64,000 nucleotides of DNA from Tilletiaria anomala UBC 951. Taxonomy: Eukaryota > Basidiomycota > Exobasidiomycetes > Georgefischeriales > Tilletiariaceae. Below are positions 43,065 through 53,163 of the stretch, piece by piece (positions within the stretch are counted from its first letter, which is position 1; every line of letters begins with the position of its first letter). Below the pieces are notes generated by a model. It was not told the origin of the DNA. It did not search any database and saw only the letters and a program-made list of their open reading frames with translations. A program made the translations under genes and the position numbers. Location of the stretch: NCBI RefSeq assembly GCF_000711695.1, contig NW_013546961.1, positions 1 through 64,000 of the forward strand. Direction: 5' to 3'.

Positions 43065-44591
43065 CTATGAGCCGGTACTCATAGCCAACGCCATCTTCAG
43101 CTGATCTTCCTCTGTGAGGTTCTCAAAGTCCTCCAGCGCCAGCTCGCGAGCAGCGTCTTCATCACCGTCACCATCGTCGAGCTGCATCTCGCTCCACAGT
43201 GTCGCGTCGTCTGACAGAGCCATGGTGTCCGTACCTGTACCACCTCCGCCTGCTGCTGTACGGCTCGCTACTTGATGCGCGAGCATGGCGTGCGCCGTTT
43301 GTCGGCGGGTGGAGATCTCGCACTGCTGATTACCCGCTGTGACAGCCGTAGCTGACGCAGCGAGAAATTCTGGGCCACCAGCTCGCACCGTGCCCCGCTG
43401 CGAATCTTCCCATGCAAACGCTGCCTTTCCTTTGCCTTTGGATGGGCTAAAGTCGACATCACGGAATGCAGCAGCTGCGCGTAAAGCAGCGTTGCTCGCT
43501 CCTGTACTCGAACTCGTGTCATTCGCGATTGACCCCACAGCCCCTTTAGCGGCTGTTACGGCCCCTGACGACGAGCCAACACGCACTGTGCTCGTTAGAG
43601 CGACCTTAGAAGCCGCTGCTGTGGGCTGCAAAACATCGTCTGCTGCAGCGTGGAATAGTTCTAGGGTATCTTCTTCTTCTTCGCGCGGCAAGGCGCTCAT
43701 GCGAGCAGGCGCACGACTCAGCGAGCGATAGCTCATACCGGGCAGCTCCTCGCCTCTTTCAGCTGCCTCGAGCGCCTCCTGCGCTTTTCGTTGCCTCATC
43801 GTGCGTCCCTCTCCGACGCGGAAGGGCTGGCTGAATGCCTCTCGTAGCCGTTTGACCTTAATATCGCCAAATCCCGGGAGGTTGTTCAGCTCGTCGGTGT
43901 CCGTCTGCGCAATGCGCTTCAAGGATCCAACGTTGCTCGTGAGGGTCATGACATCCGTCTTGTTGACACCACGCACGCTGGTGAGGACGCTATTGAGTTG
44001 GGAGAGATAATCGTCGCCCACGCGCTCTTTGATGATGTCTGGAGGCTTGTGCTCAAACGCCTTATACGTCTCGATGTACCGCCCAACATCCTCAGGTGTC
44101 CAAGCCAACATCATGGTGAGATTGTTGATCAGCGCAATCTTGGTGAGCTCCTTGATGGCCGGCTGATGGTCATTCACGTCACACTGCACAAGCAGAATGC
44201 GCAAGGAGAACATGGTTCCGAGTGTGGAGATGCGTTGATGGATGTATTCGGGATGCAAGCGATGATAGCGTAGACTAAGGAACAGGACACCGCTCGTGAC
44301 TCCGACCTGGTAGTCTGGCACAATGTCGGCAAATTCCCATCCGACATTCTTGATCCCTTTCAACACGGGATTGCCACGCTGCCGCGAGTTAACCAAGATG
44401 GTCGAACCACCTCCTTGACCTGCGATGCGAGGACGTGGACGTCGCTGCGGCTGAGGCTGAACGGCACGCAGTCCTGTTGACGAGGTGCTACTGTTGGATT
44501 GACCCGGCACAACACGCTCACCGGCGGCAGCAGCTGCTGCTGTCGGGCTGTCTCGATGCTGCCGCGATAGCCCTGCGTCGCTCGAAGCCAT
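43065..44591 (-). CDS. RAD10: DNA excision repair protein RAD10/ERCC1 with C-terminal UIM-like tail
   Basis: A single exon of 508 residues. It is the non-catalytic partner of the Rad1/XPF nuclease, which cuts 5' of lesions in nucleotide excision repair and single-strand annealing. A Ser/Ala/Pro-rich start is followed by the central domain (STILVNSRQRGNPVLKGIKN, VGWEFADIVPDYQVGVTSGV, LSLRYHRLHPEYIHQRI). Then comes the tandem helix-hairpin-helix that pairs with Rad1 (LTSVRGVNKTDVMTLTSNVG, DELNNLPGFGDIKVKRLREA). The family normally ends soon after this. Here about 240 further residues are added: a low-complexity stretch and an acidic end containing LTEEDQLKMALAMSTGS. That last segment fits the ubiquitin-interacting motif pattern (acidic run, then L-x-x-A-x-x-x-S). 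The start at 44591 is the only sensible ATG. Confidence 0.95.
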   Translation of the reverse strand: MASSDAGLSRQHRDSPTAAAAAAGERVVPGQSNSSTSSTGLRAVQPQPQRRPRPRIAGQGGGSTILVNSRQRGNPVLKGIKNVGWEFADIVPDYQVGVTSGVLFLSLRYHRLHPEYIHQRISTLGTMFSLRILLVQCDVNDHQPAIKELTKIALINNLTMMLAWTPEDVGRYIETYKAFEHKPPDIIKERVGDDYLSQLNSVLTSVRGVNKTDVMTLTSNVGSLKRIAQTDTDELNNLPGFGDIKVKRLREAFSQPFRVGEGRTMRQRKAQEALEAAERGEELPGMSYRSLSRAPARMSALPREEEEDTLELFHAAADDVLQPTAAASKVALTSTVRVGSSSGAVTAAKGAVGSIANDTSSSTGASNAALRAAAAFRDVDFSPSKGKGKAAFAWEDSQRGTVRAGGPEFLAASATAVTAGNQQCEISTRRQTAHAMLAHQVASRTAAGGGGTGTDTMALSDDATLWSEMQLDDGDGDEDAARELALEDFENLTEEDQLKMALAMSTGS

Positions 44592-45085
44592 GCTGCGCCG
44601 AGCCCCACGTCCAGTAAGCAGCGAAAGACTTGGTTGTGTCTTCCTCCCGCTGCTCTCTCTATTTCTCTCGGAGGGTTGGAAGCAGTCCAGAATTCAGTTC
44701 AGGACGGACTGCGTCTTGCCATGCACAGCTGGCCATGCGCAAAAGCCAAAGTGCTGCTCTCTCTGGGAGTTGGTTAAGGGTGGCTGGCCCCAGTTAAGCG
44801 TCAATCAGTCAGCGCGTTGCTTGCGTTGCAATACGGAGCACGTGGGGAGGGATTGGCTCTAACCAACACGTGAGCGAATGGCGGGTCGGGACTCGGGATT
44901 CGGGATCCATGTGGGAAGATGTGGGGTGTTTGAGCGACATTTTGGTGCCTCTGCAACGAAGTATCAGTTGAACCTTGGCGACGGACGCTGCAGATCCAGG
45001 ACCCAGGTCTTGACGAGCCCATCGCGCAAAGGACAAACATTGAAGAAAGCAGCTTGGAGCCCAAGAATCAAATCTTCGCGGGACA
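44592..45085. promoter_or_regulatory. Divergent promoter region, RAD10 and DPH2
   Basis: 494 bp between head-to-head starts. Short Ts-and-Cs tracts (for example CTCTCTATTTCTCTC around 44660) occur near the RAD10 side. No gene is supported. Confidence 0.35.
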
Positions 45086-47347
45086 ATGAGTGATTCGCTT
45101 TCGGCAGCCGCCGCGGCGGAGACTGCTGCAGCTGCGAGCTCATCGTCACGTGGCGTAAATGGCGCTACGACCGCTCCGGTAGTATCAGCCTTCTCGCACG
45201 CCGATTCGGACATCATAACCCATGAGGTCGAGCTGGACGAAAGCTTGCTCGCTTCCACGTCTCAAAATTCCGGCATGAGCATCGAGGAGCTGTACGACAT
45301 TCGTTCCACCGCGCTCAAAATCCTCGGCTTTGATCCTCAGGGCGACGCGAAGCGGAGGGTCCATCTTCGGCGCTTCAAGAGCATCGCACTGCAATTCCCA
45401 GACGAGCTGCTCTGTGACTCCGTTCCGATATACTGGGCCTTGAAAAAGGCACTGCGGGAGTTGCTGCAAGGTCAAGCTATAGATGGAAGCGGTGGAAATG
45501 AACCAGCAGAGGAGCCCGAGCTCTACATTCTCGCCGATACAAGCTACGGCAAGTGAGTGTTGGTGGTACCTTTGTGTTGACCCTGGCAATGTCGATACAC
45601 GCTAACGTTTTGCCTCAATGTTGCCGGTAGCTGCTGTGTCGACGAAGTGGCATCTGCCCACGTCTCTGCAGACTTGGTCGTACATTACGGGCATGCATGT
45701 CTGTCCCTGACTGCGCGGCTACCAACTCTGTACGTCTTCAGCAAGCTCTCAATCAACGTCGATCAAGCTGCGTTAAGCTTGTCCGAAAAGCTTCAGTCTG
45801 CTTGGGACGATGAAGTAGAGGCCGAGGCGGAGCAGTCGAGTGCAACAAGGAAGGGCAAAGGCAAAGCGCGAAACGTTGCCCTGCTCTACGAAGTCGGCTA
45901 CGCGCACAAAGCCGGACATATCGCGGCCGCCCTTCGAAGTGAATTCAAGAGCCGATTAAGGATGGGTGGTGAGAAGTACGAGGAAGTGCGAGTATACGTG
46001 GAGACAATCGATACTCGGGACAACTTCGAGGCCAAGCTGTCGAGAGATAAGGACCAGGAGGGGCAAGTCACCACTGAGCGACTTCCCGGGGAGGGAGGCA
46101 AGCTTGCGCCTAGCGGTCCGTGTGCATGTACTCCCAAAGAAGAGGGATGGACTTCCTCTTCCTCAGAGGTTCCGACCACTTGTGGTTGCGGCTCCACTGG
46201 GTATGCGCCGAACTTGTCAACATGCAATGCCTCGCCAGGAAGCGCGCGATATCTGTCGCTACCATCGGAGCTGACGGTTGCCGAATGCGACATCATCTAC
46301 ATCGGTAGCGCTGAATCTCTTTCCCTCATCAATCTGCTGCTCTCTCACCCACCCTCCACTCGCTTCCCGCGCCTGTTCATCACATACGACCCACGGGCTC
46401 ATTCGGCGACGGCGCGGATAGAGGATGGGCGCGCCACGAATCGGCTGCTCATGCGGCGCTACGCGCTGGTGCAAAAAGCAAAAGACGCATCTGTCGTCGG
46501 CTTGCTCGTCGGTACGCTCGGTGTGGTATCTTACCTTCCCTTGCTCAAGAGCCTGCGTAAGCTGCTCACAGGCAAAGGGAGCAGGCGCAAAGTGTACACA
46601 ATCTCTGTGGGCAAACTGAACCCGGCCAAACTGGCGAACTTCCAGGAGATTGACATCTTCGTGCTCGTCGCGTGCCCCGAGAACTCGCTCGCGCTGCACG
46701 GCACCGGTGGTGGCAGCCATGCGGGAAAGGACTACTTCAAGCCGGTCATCACGCCTTTTGAGATGGTCGTCGCGCTCAGGAGTCTCGAGGAGGGGGACAG
46801 TTCGAGCGGAGGCTGGACGGATGGGTACGAGCTCGATCTGGGCAGATTGAGCCTGCGGAGCGAACAAGACAACGAATCTGTCAACGGACCAGACACGATG
46901 CCTGTGAATGGGAAAGAGGCAGGCGAGGGACCGTCACAGGGGCATCCAGCCGAGAAAGCGGCAGGTGATTGGGGCGATGATGGGGACGATGACGATTCGT
47001 ACCAACGACGCCCGCATTTCTCACTCGTGACCGGCTCCTTCGTCTCGCGCCAAACCTACCGGTCAAACCAGGCACTGCGCCAAGACAGAGGGAACGCCAA
47101 AGCCATCGGAGCGGACGACGCACTGGCCAGCGGCGGCATCGACAGTCGGACGATCGCGCTGCGGCAGGCGGACGGCACGCTGACGCGTGTGCTGGATAGT
47201 GCCTCGCCTGCACACCTCGAAGGACGTGCCTGGAAGGGTCTTGAGCGACGCATCGGTCTGGACCCCCCCGCTGCTTTGGAGGAGGGTCGGGCGGGCATTG
47301 CGCGAGGATATGCAGATGCCGAGGGCACAAAGGAAGGAGGATCGTGA
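45086..47347 (+). CDS. DPH2: Diphthamide biosynthesis protein DPH2
   Basis: Exons 45086..45552 and 45631..47347 encode about 727 residues. With Dph1, Dph2 forms the iron-sulfur radical enzyme that transfers the 3-amino-3-carboxypropyl group of S-adenosylmethionine to a histidine of elongation factor 2, the first step of diphthamide synthesis in the cytosol. The family text is clear: RRVHLRRFKSIALQFPDELL, then NCCVDEVASAHVSADLVVHY and GHACLSLTARLPTLYVF. The paired Cys and the Cys 21 residues later match the cluster cysteines of yeast Dph2, and the third-domain Cys appears in FVLVACPENSLAL. Between domains 1 and 2 there is an unusual insert with six Cys (CACTPKEEGWTSSS, CGCGSTGYAPNLSTC). The C-terminal region is extended and acidic (GDDGDDDDSYQRRP) before the conserved FSLVTGSFVSRQTYR. 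Yeast Dph2 has 534 residues. Confidence 0.95.
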
Positions 47348-47454
47348 TGGTCGCCCTTCGAATGTATCAGAGTGCGTCACTCATTCACAGCATCAATGGT
47401 GCTTCTGCTCTTGACGATTCATCCTACTCTCATTACAAATGGAACTACTTGGGA

Positions 47455-48621
47455 TCAATCCTTCTTCAGCTCCCGTCTGATGACCATCGTCGTCTTGCTC
47501 TGCTGTTCATCCTCGCCGCCGAGCGCCTCGACCGCCCCATAAGGCTGGGCACTGAGGTCGATCGCAGCTGCGCCTGCCACGGCTCCGCCTTCCATCGTGC
47601 AATCGTCACCGCGTGCTGACGCTGAGGCTGTTTGCGGTGGCAATCGTACGACGTACATCTCGAGGCCGTCACCGACTTCGATGTGCCGCTCCGTCGCGCT
47701 TGTGAAGCTGTCTGTCACGATGCGCAGCACCTCCGGCAGCCCCATCGTCCCTGGCGTCGGCACCTTGTGATCTGCGGTTGACACCTGGTTGCGGAACATG
47801 ATCTGAGCAAGAGAGCAACGTAGGTATTACGTGGCCTGGTTAGCGCCACAACCAGCAAGCGAGGGGGTATACTTTGCAAAGGATGTGTGAACGGCGTACC
47901 TGATTGTCCAAGAAAGGCTGCAGAAGACTCTGCGCGGCGCCTGCCGCTCGGCAGAACTCTCTTTCGTAGCTTCCGACCGGGTCAAAGCTGTACACGGCGC
48001 CTTTCCCCTCCTCGTCGAGACCGCCGAGGATGTTGTAGACATAGTAGGGGAAGAAGCGCTTCGAGTAGAGGATGGTGCAAAGCATGCGTGCAATGCTGTG
48101 CAGAGGCATGGACCGCCCATGCGCATGTCGGTACAGCTCCAGCCGCGACTTGATGCGTGCCACGAGCGCCTCGGCGTCAGCGGAGAAGCCGTTCGTTGCA
48201 AGCGTCGCACGATCATTTCTGGAGGATGACAAGGGTGTGAAGCAAAACCAATCAGCGCCGTTGGTCCAGGGCAGCCCAAAACATCCTCCATGCCTTTCTC
48301 GCTCACAGCCTGAACACTTTGGGCTTGTACCGCGTCTGAATGTTGTACCCCTCGCTTTGCCTCGTGTCGCCGGCAATGACGCAGAAGTCTTTGCCCGCAA
48401 CAGCCATGATCGAGCCACCTGAGTACGGGAGAGGGGAGGGAAAGGCAAATCCAGGACGATCAGAACGCCGTCTTTCTAGCCGGTTGATTCCCCACAAGAA
48501 GGGCGACAAAAGGCTCACCGTTGGAGGTGTATGGATTGAACTGGCGGCCGACGGGACCAGCTGCTGACGCAGAGTAGGACATGCCGCCTGGCGCGGACGG
48601 TGGTGCTAGGACAGTCTGCAT
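47455..48621 (-). CDS. PRE7: 20S proteasome subunit beta-6 (PRE7/PSMB1)
   Basis: Four exons: 48621..48519, 48418..48307, 48218..47900 and 47802..47455, about 293 residues. The non-catalytic beta-6 subunit of the 20S core is recognised by NPYTSNGGSIMAVAGKDFCV, IAGDTRQSEGYNIQTRYKPK, KRFFPYYVYNILGGLDEEGK and GAVYSFDPVGSYEREFC. SFTSATERHIEVGDGLEMY near the end confirms PRE7. The residue that is usually Thr in GGT is Ser here, which does not matter for an inactive subunit. The C-terminus carries about 45 extra residues (from PPQTASASARGDD to EDEQQSK) inserted before the conserved strand VIRRELKKD. The start at 48621 gives a short propeptide (MQTVLAPPSAPGGMSYSASA). It is tail-to-tail with DPH2, 107 bp apart. 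Confidence 0.96.
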
Positions 48622-49849
48622 GGCGGCTGCGCGAGCTGGCAGGGCTATATTTTTTGAGGCTTGTTCTGACCTGTGTAGACCTCGCGATCAAAGCCGAGTA
48701 TGGATACGTAGCCAGTCAACGAGATGGCCTGCCGTCGTCATCACAAGAAGTATGCATAGTGGGGTGTGCTCCGATTGTTGGGTTGGCTTGCGCGTTCGTA
48801 TAGGCAGCAGCACACGCAGCAGCGAAGACGAAGAGACGACGTGTGTGTGTATGTGTGTCCGTTGTCGACTTCGGTTCCGCTCCATCTACTCCTTGCTAGA
48901 CTCTCCTCTGGATCACTCGTGTTGGCCTGAAGAACCCATACTCTTCCACATCGACATCTCCGCCCCAGGCATTGGTAGAGGATCCACCAGTGTCTAGAAC
49001 AGCGGGACTGTAGAGGAAGCTGACCATCGCCGATGCGTTGGCAAACTGCATAACTTTTGCGTCCGCTAGGCATTATGCTGCTCGTCGGTAGACGCCAGCT
49101 CCAACGTCTGGAAGTGACAAGTCTTCTGTGCTGCTCGTGTCTGGAGCGGCTTCTTCAATCTAAGGTGTCCTGCGTAGGCTAGGGTCATTTTGAGAACCTA
49201 TTGGCAGGAGGGAGGACTAGGAGCTCCATGCAGAGTCAATAATGAGCCCTTCACTTTGGCGCTTGTTTTCGCTGGAGGAGTTGTCCTGACTCTGCTGCTT
49301 GGCATGCTAGCAGCCTACCCCTTCGCGTAGGAACGATAGGCCCTTGGCAGAATGTTGCATGAAATCGACATGCAGAAGCGTACGACATCTCTGGTGTCGG
49401 CCCTCCACACACGTTCTTGGGAATCTGTGCAAAGCTTAGAATGCGGAGGGCAGGGGCCCATGTTTTACCCCAACAACTTCTACAAACGCCAAAATCGCTG
49501 TGGCCCGCGAAGAAGTGAATGTAGCTCCCGACGCTGCTGGAGTATCGATTTGTATGACTGCGGTGCACTTAAGATACAATAGAGACGACCAAGGGCAGGG
49601 ACGCAGTCCGATAGTACAGGTGACTATAAGCCCACGAGAGTAGCGACAGTGAGAGAATGAGTGTAGTTTGCACTTGAGGATGATTCTTGTGCGGATAATG
49701 ATCATGATTGGTTGAGCGACTAAGCAAGCAGTTGATTTAGTGATTGGAGGGTGCGCGTGTAGCAATGGTACTGGAAACGAGCATGCTTGTAAGAGCCGGA
49801 GCAGAGGCAGAAGTGGTGGAGCTTGACGACGCGGAGTTACTGACGCCGT
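48622..49849. other. Gene-poor region: PRE7 promoter and 3' end of the membrane protein gene
   Basis: About 1.2 kb with no supported gene on either strand. It contains a short (GT)n tract at 48841-48858. The left part must contain the PRE7 promoter and the right part the 3' untranslated region of the DUF6533-like gene. Confidence 0.35.
48841..48858. repeat. GT dinucleotide microsatellite
   Basis: Short run of GT units with one AT interruption, in the PRE7 upstream region. Confidence 0.85.
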
Positions 49850-51756
49850 CTATCGCCCATGCTGGTGGAACTGACCCATGGGAATATACTTTTTGCCACC
49901 GTGCTGCTGACTATCTGGCGTGCCCGCTCGAATGCCAGAGACCGGAGGCGCAGCGTGTCCAGCAGACCCTGAAGCAGTATCTGCATGTCCATTTGCGCTG
50001 GCTGATCCAATATGATCGCTGCTGACAGCGATGATGATCTCGCGCGTCATCTCCGGCGTGGGAGTGATGGTGCGCGTGACGCTAGGCGATCGCCCACGTT
50101 TCAGCTGCCGCGGTGTGTGCTGCAACAACCGCTCGAAGGACGATGCTGACGACTGTCGCTCGTTGGAAGAGACAGCGGCGCCGACCCAGCTGGAAGCCGA
50201 GTGCTGGCGCTTGATGGCAATCTGGGCTGATCCGCTCGATTGCTGTTGCAAAGGCATATGGACGCCGTGAAGACTGCCACTCGCGCTGAGTGTGCGGCGA
50301 ATGCCAGAGGAAAAGGATTGGCTGCTATATGGGCGGGACAAGCTGCCGAACTGTTGCGCACGGTGATCGAAGCCACCGGGCTGATCAGCATCGGGCGAAG
50401 ACACGATTGACGGTGGTGATATCTTGGCCTCGTAGTCGCGGAATGCAGGCGGGTTGTCATCCACGGCAACGGCGCCGGTGTACACCACGACTGGAACGCC
50501 TCTAACCCCTCGCTGTGCTTGCAGCATGTCTGCCGTCGTCATCCGTCCGACGACGCGATCCCGCCGCCTGGAGCTCATCGAGCGGCGCAAAGGGTCAATA
50601 ACGAGCAAGCCGGTCTTGCCGTCAGAGAACAGGTCGGAGTGGAATACGACTCTGCAGGCGATGATAGCGTTCATGATGGCCGAGACGAGAATGGGGATAT
50701 TTTGCAGGATCATGTTGCGGTAAAACGAGAGGATGAAGATGCAGCTGATGTTGCAGCTGAACGAGACGAGGAAGTAGGCTGTACTCGAATTGAAGACGAA
50801 GCGGCGGAGCGTTTTGATGGATGCATTGTCTTGCAATGCGGCAAAATGACGAAGCTGCTGGACCTTGATCAGCGTCAGGACGTAGAGGACAACGTCGAAA
50901 ATAGCGGCAGCCGTCCAGCCGAGCACTCTCCAATACGGCGCCGGCGCAGGCATGCAGACCGGCCCGTGGCGCACCTGGAGCATCGGAGGGATGGCTTGGC
51001 CGTGGAAGCCGGCAACGGACCCAATCCAGCACCCAGAGACGACAAACATCATTGCATACAACACTGGCACGAGGTATTGCGGGCCACTACCGCCCCACAG
51101 CGCTCGCAGGCGCAAAATAAAGATATTTGCTAGGCAGATCTAAACGTCAAGGGTGAAGGGTCAATGCACGCTTGCGCTCCCTCTTCGTACGAATCTGATC
51201 GCTGCAATCTACTCACGTAGGTGATGGCCATGAACGCGAAGATGATGGTGATACTAGCTTGGCAGTTGACAACATTTTCCGGGGGAAAGAAAAACCAGAA
51301 GGTAGAAATCGCACTTCCCCATATGGAGTACCTGTCGGCATTCACGCCAAGGGTGAGCACGGTGGATGCTCCGCGGGTTACAGGGCGAATGCGGTGACGG
51401 TAGCTTACCTCGATATCAAGACTAGCGTGCCGACCCAAGTGGGGCGACCGCTAAAGAGCTGCTTCCACCGGTAAATCTCTTCGTGAATCGTGACAATGTG
51501 CTCCCCTGAAAACGTGACGCGAGGGTTAGCGCCAATCAAGATAATATTCTTCAGCAACGAGTACCGAAGGCTTACAAATTAGGGCTCCACAAGCAGCGAG
51601 GATGATGAACCGGAAGATGTCGATCTGGTGGTATTGCTCAATCGGGTCAGCCGGGACGTAAAATCCCTGCCCCAGCGGGATGTTTCCTAGTGGTACACCC
51701 GACAAACTACTCCCTGCAGCTGTCGGCGCTTGGATGATGGCGGGTTTGCTGCTCAT
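49850..51756 (-). CDS. DUF6533-like multi-pass membrane protein
   Basis: Exons 51756..51576, 51505..51409, 51331..51217 and 51139..49850, with introns of 70, 77 and 77 nt, encode about 560 residues. The pattern matches basidiomycete seven-helix proteins with an N-terminal DUF6533-type segment: FRFIILAACGALIWEHIVTI followed by HEEIYRWKQLFSGRPTWVGT. Helices continue through SIWGSAISTFWFFFPPENVV, SITIIFAFMAITYICLANIF (with the typical LRLRALWG just after), YLVPVLYAMMFVVSGCWIG, WTAAAIFDVVLYVLTLIKV, STAYFLVSFSCNISCIFILS and IPILVSAIMNAIIACRVVFH. After the last helix comes a 230-residue Ser-rich cytosolic tail with basic patches. The role of the family is unknown; it is large in mushrooms and smuts and often suggested to be receptor-like. 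The start follows MSSKPAIIQ, the first ATG of the frame. Confidence 0.82.
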
Positions 51757-53163
51757 TCTAGTTGTCGAATAGTGTTGAGAGGCAGGCGATGCCAAGGAGA
51801 AGTCGAGGAAAGATAGGCGACAGCGAAAGCTGTCGCAGGATGATTACTGCAGTGCGATGATGGAGAAACAGATGTACAGATGGATTAGGCAAGCGGAAAC
51901 AAAGGAGACGGCGACTGAAGGGACAAAAGCGACTAGCAACGTTGAGCTGGAGGATGCTGGGATGTATATCGTTGGTGGCCAGGACAGTGACAAAGAAGAA
52001 CTTTGTTGATGAGACGAACGACGGTCTGATGGTTGCTCGTGAAGAACCTCGAGACGCACGCCTTTTCCTCTCAGTGTGAATCGCTGAGGAGGGAACGGGA
52101 GACGAGACAGTCAAAGTTGTCGGCTACGATGCATTACTGTTTACTTTCTGTATACATCTTCCAGGCTTCGGACGGAGCGCCTAGCATTGCCTCTGAGCAG
52201 GTGGAATTGCACCCTGTTGCACGGCGCAGTGCCGCTGTTCCTACTAACAAGAAATGGGGAGAAGAGAATTTCCGTCCTTGGGTTTCTTTTTTCGGCCCTG
52301 GAACAGACTCCACGAATCCGGATAAAAAAGAAGATTGATATCGATTGGATGTTGGAGACAGGAAGCGGTTTAACCTGATTGTCTGCGATGTTATGAATGT
52401 ACCAGGTCGTGCCAACTGAGCTGGCTCCTCGTTGGAACTGGGTGGCGGAAGTTTAATTTCAACTTGGAAGGCGGGATGCGCCCCACACCGCTCCGCTTCG
52501 CCAAACGAGAGCACCCGCAAGCTGGCTCCTCACATGCACAGCAGACGCCGCCTCTTGCAAGCAGAAAGTTCATGCGAAACCCACGCGCCCACTGTCGAAG
52601 TGATGGCTCGGAGAAAAGAGGTTGAAAGCCATATGTATTCAAAAGAGCGAGAGCTGCAGGAAGCGAAGGAAAAAATCGGAGCGTCCGACACAGACACTGC
52701 GCTGCTCCGCTGTCTTGGCTTGCTGAACACTGCAGCTCTGGCGCGGTGCAGCATTCAAGCGGTTAGTTCCTGGCTGCCACATAGCTACAGACAGGCACAG
52801 TGCTATCAAAATATCGCAAATCTACCCAAGTGGAGGGTGGAGCTGCTGGGCTGGGGAAGTGGAGAAAGTCTGTGCATTACCTCACAGTACGGCCACCGGA
52901 ACCTCTTTCCGAATTTCCTAAATGATTGGAGATGCCAGACGCAGACCGACGATGTGAGATGCTCGGTTCTCGAAGCTGTCACTATCATATGTGGTAGTTA
53001 ACATGTGCCATTGCCTCTGAGGGTCTATGCTTGTCAGCACTCGCCATTCACCAGTGGGTGTCTCGCTAGCACCTATTTTCGGGTATTTAAGCGTTTCACG
53101 CTCGGGCTTCAAGACTCGGTAAACACATGCGGGGTGCCAACCAAGCAATTGCCAAGCCCTGAA
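51757..53163. other. Gene-poor region
   Basis: 1.4 kb between the DUF6533-like gene and the copper-fist gene, both on the minus strand. One candidate ORF (52534-53001) is listed separately. The stretch around 52134-52520 is open on the minus strand but its product has no protein-like features I can point to. Confidence 0.35.
52534..53001 (+). CDS. Weak candidate ORF, about 155 residues
   Basis: An intronless frame starting MHSRRRLLQAESSC includes a charged, possibly helical run (KERELQEAKEKIGASDTD) and then a Trp/Cys-containing half. It has no recognised domain or signal peptide. It overlaps no better candidate and its codon use is not strongly biased. It may be a chance ORF in the upstream region of the DUF6533-like gene. 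Confidence 0.2.
   Translation: MHSRRRLLQAESSCETHAPTVEVMARRKEVESHMYSKERELQEAKEKIGASDTDTALLRCLGLLNTAALARCSIQAVSSWLPHSYRQAQCYQNIANLPKWRVELLGWGSGESLCITSQYGHRNLFPNFLNDWRCQTQTDDVRCSVLEAVTIICGS

Noticed and set aside
48622-49849. Short minus-strand ORFs (for example 48741-49073) as a gene
   Set aside because: Cys/Arg/Ser-rich composition, no conserved pattern and part repetitive DNA; treated as intergenic.
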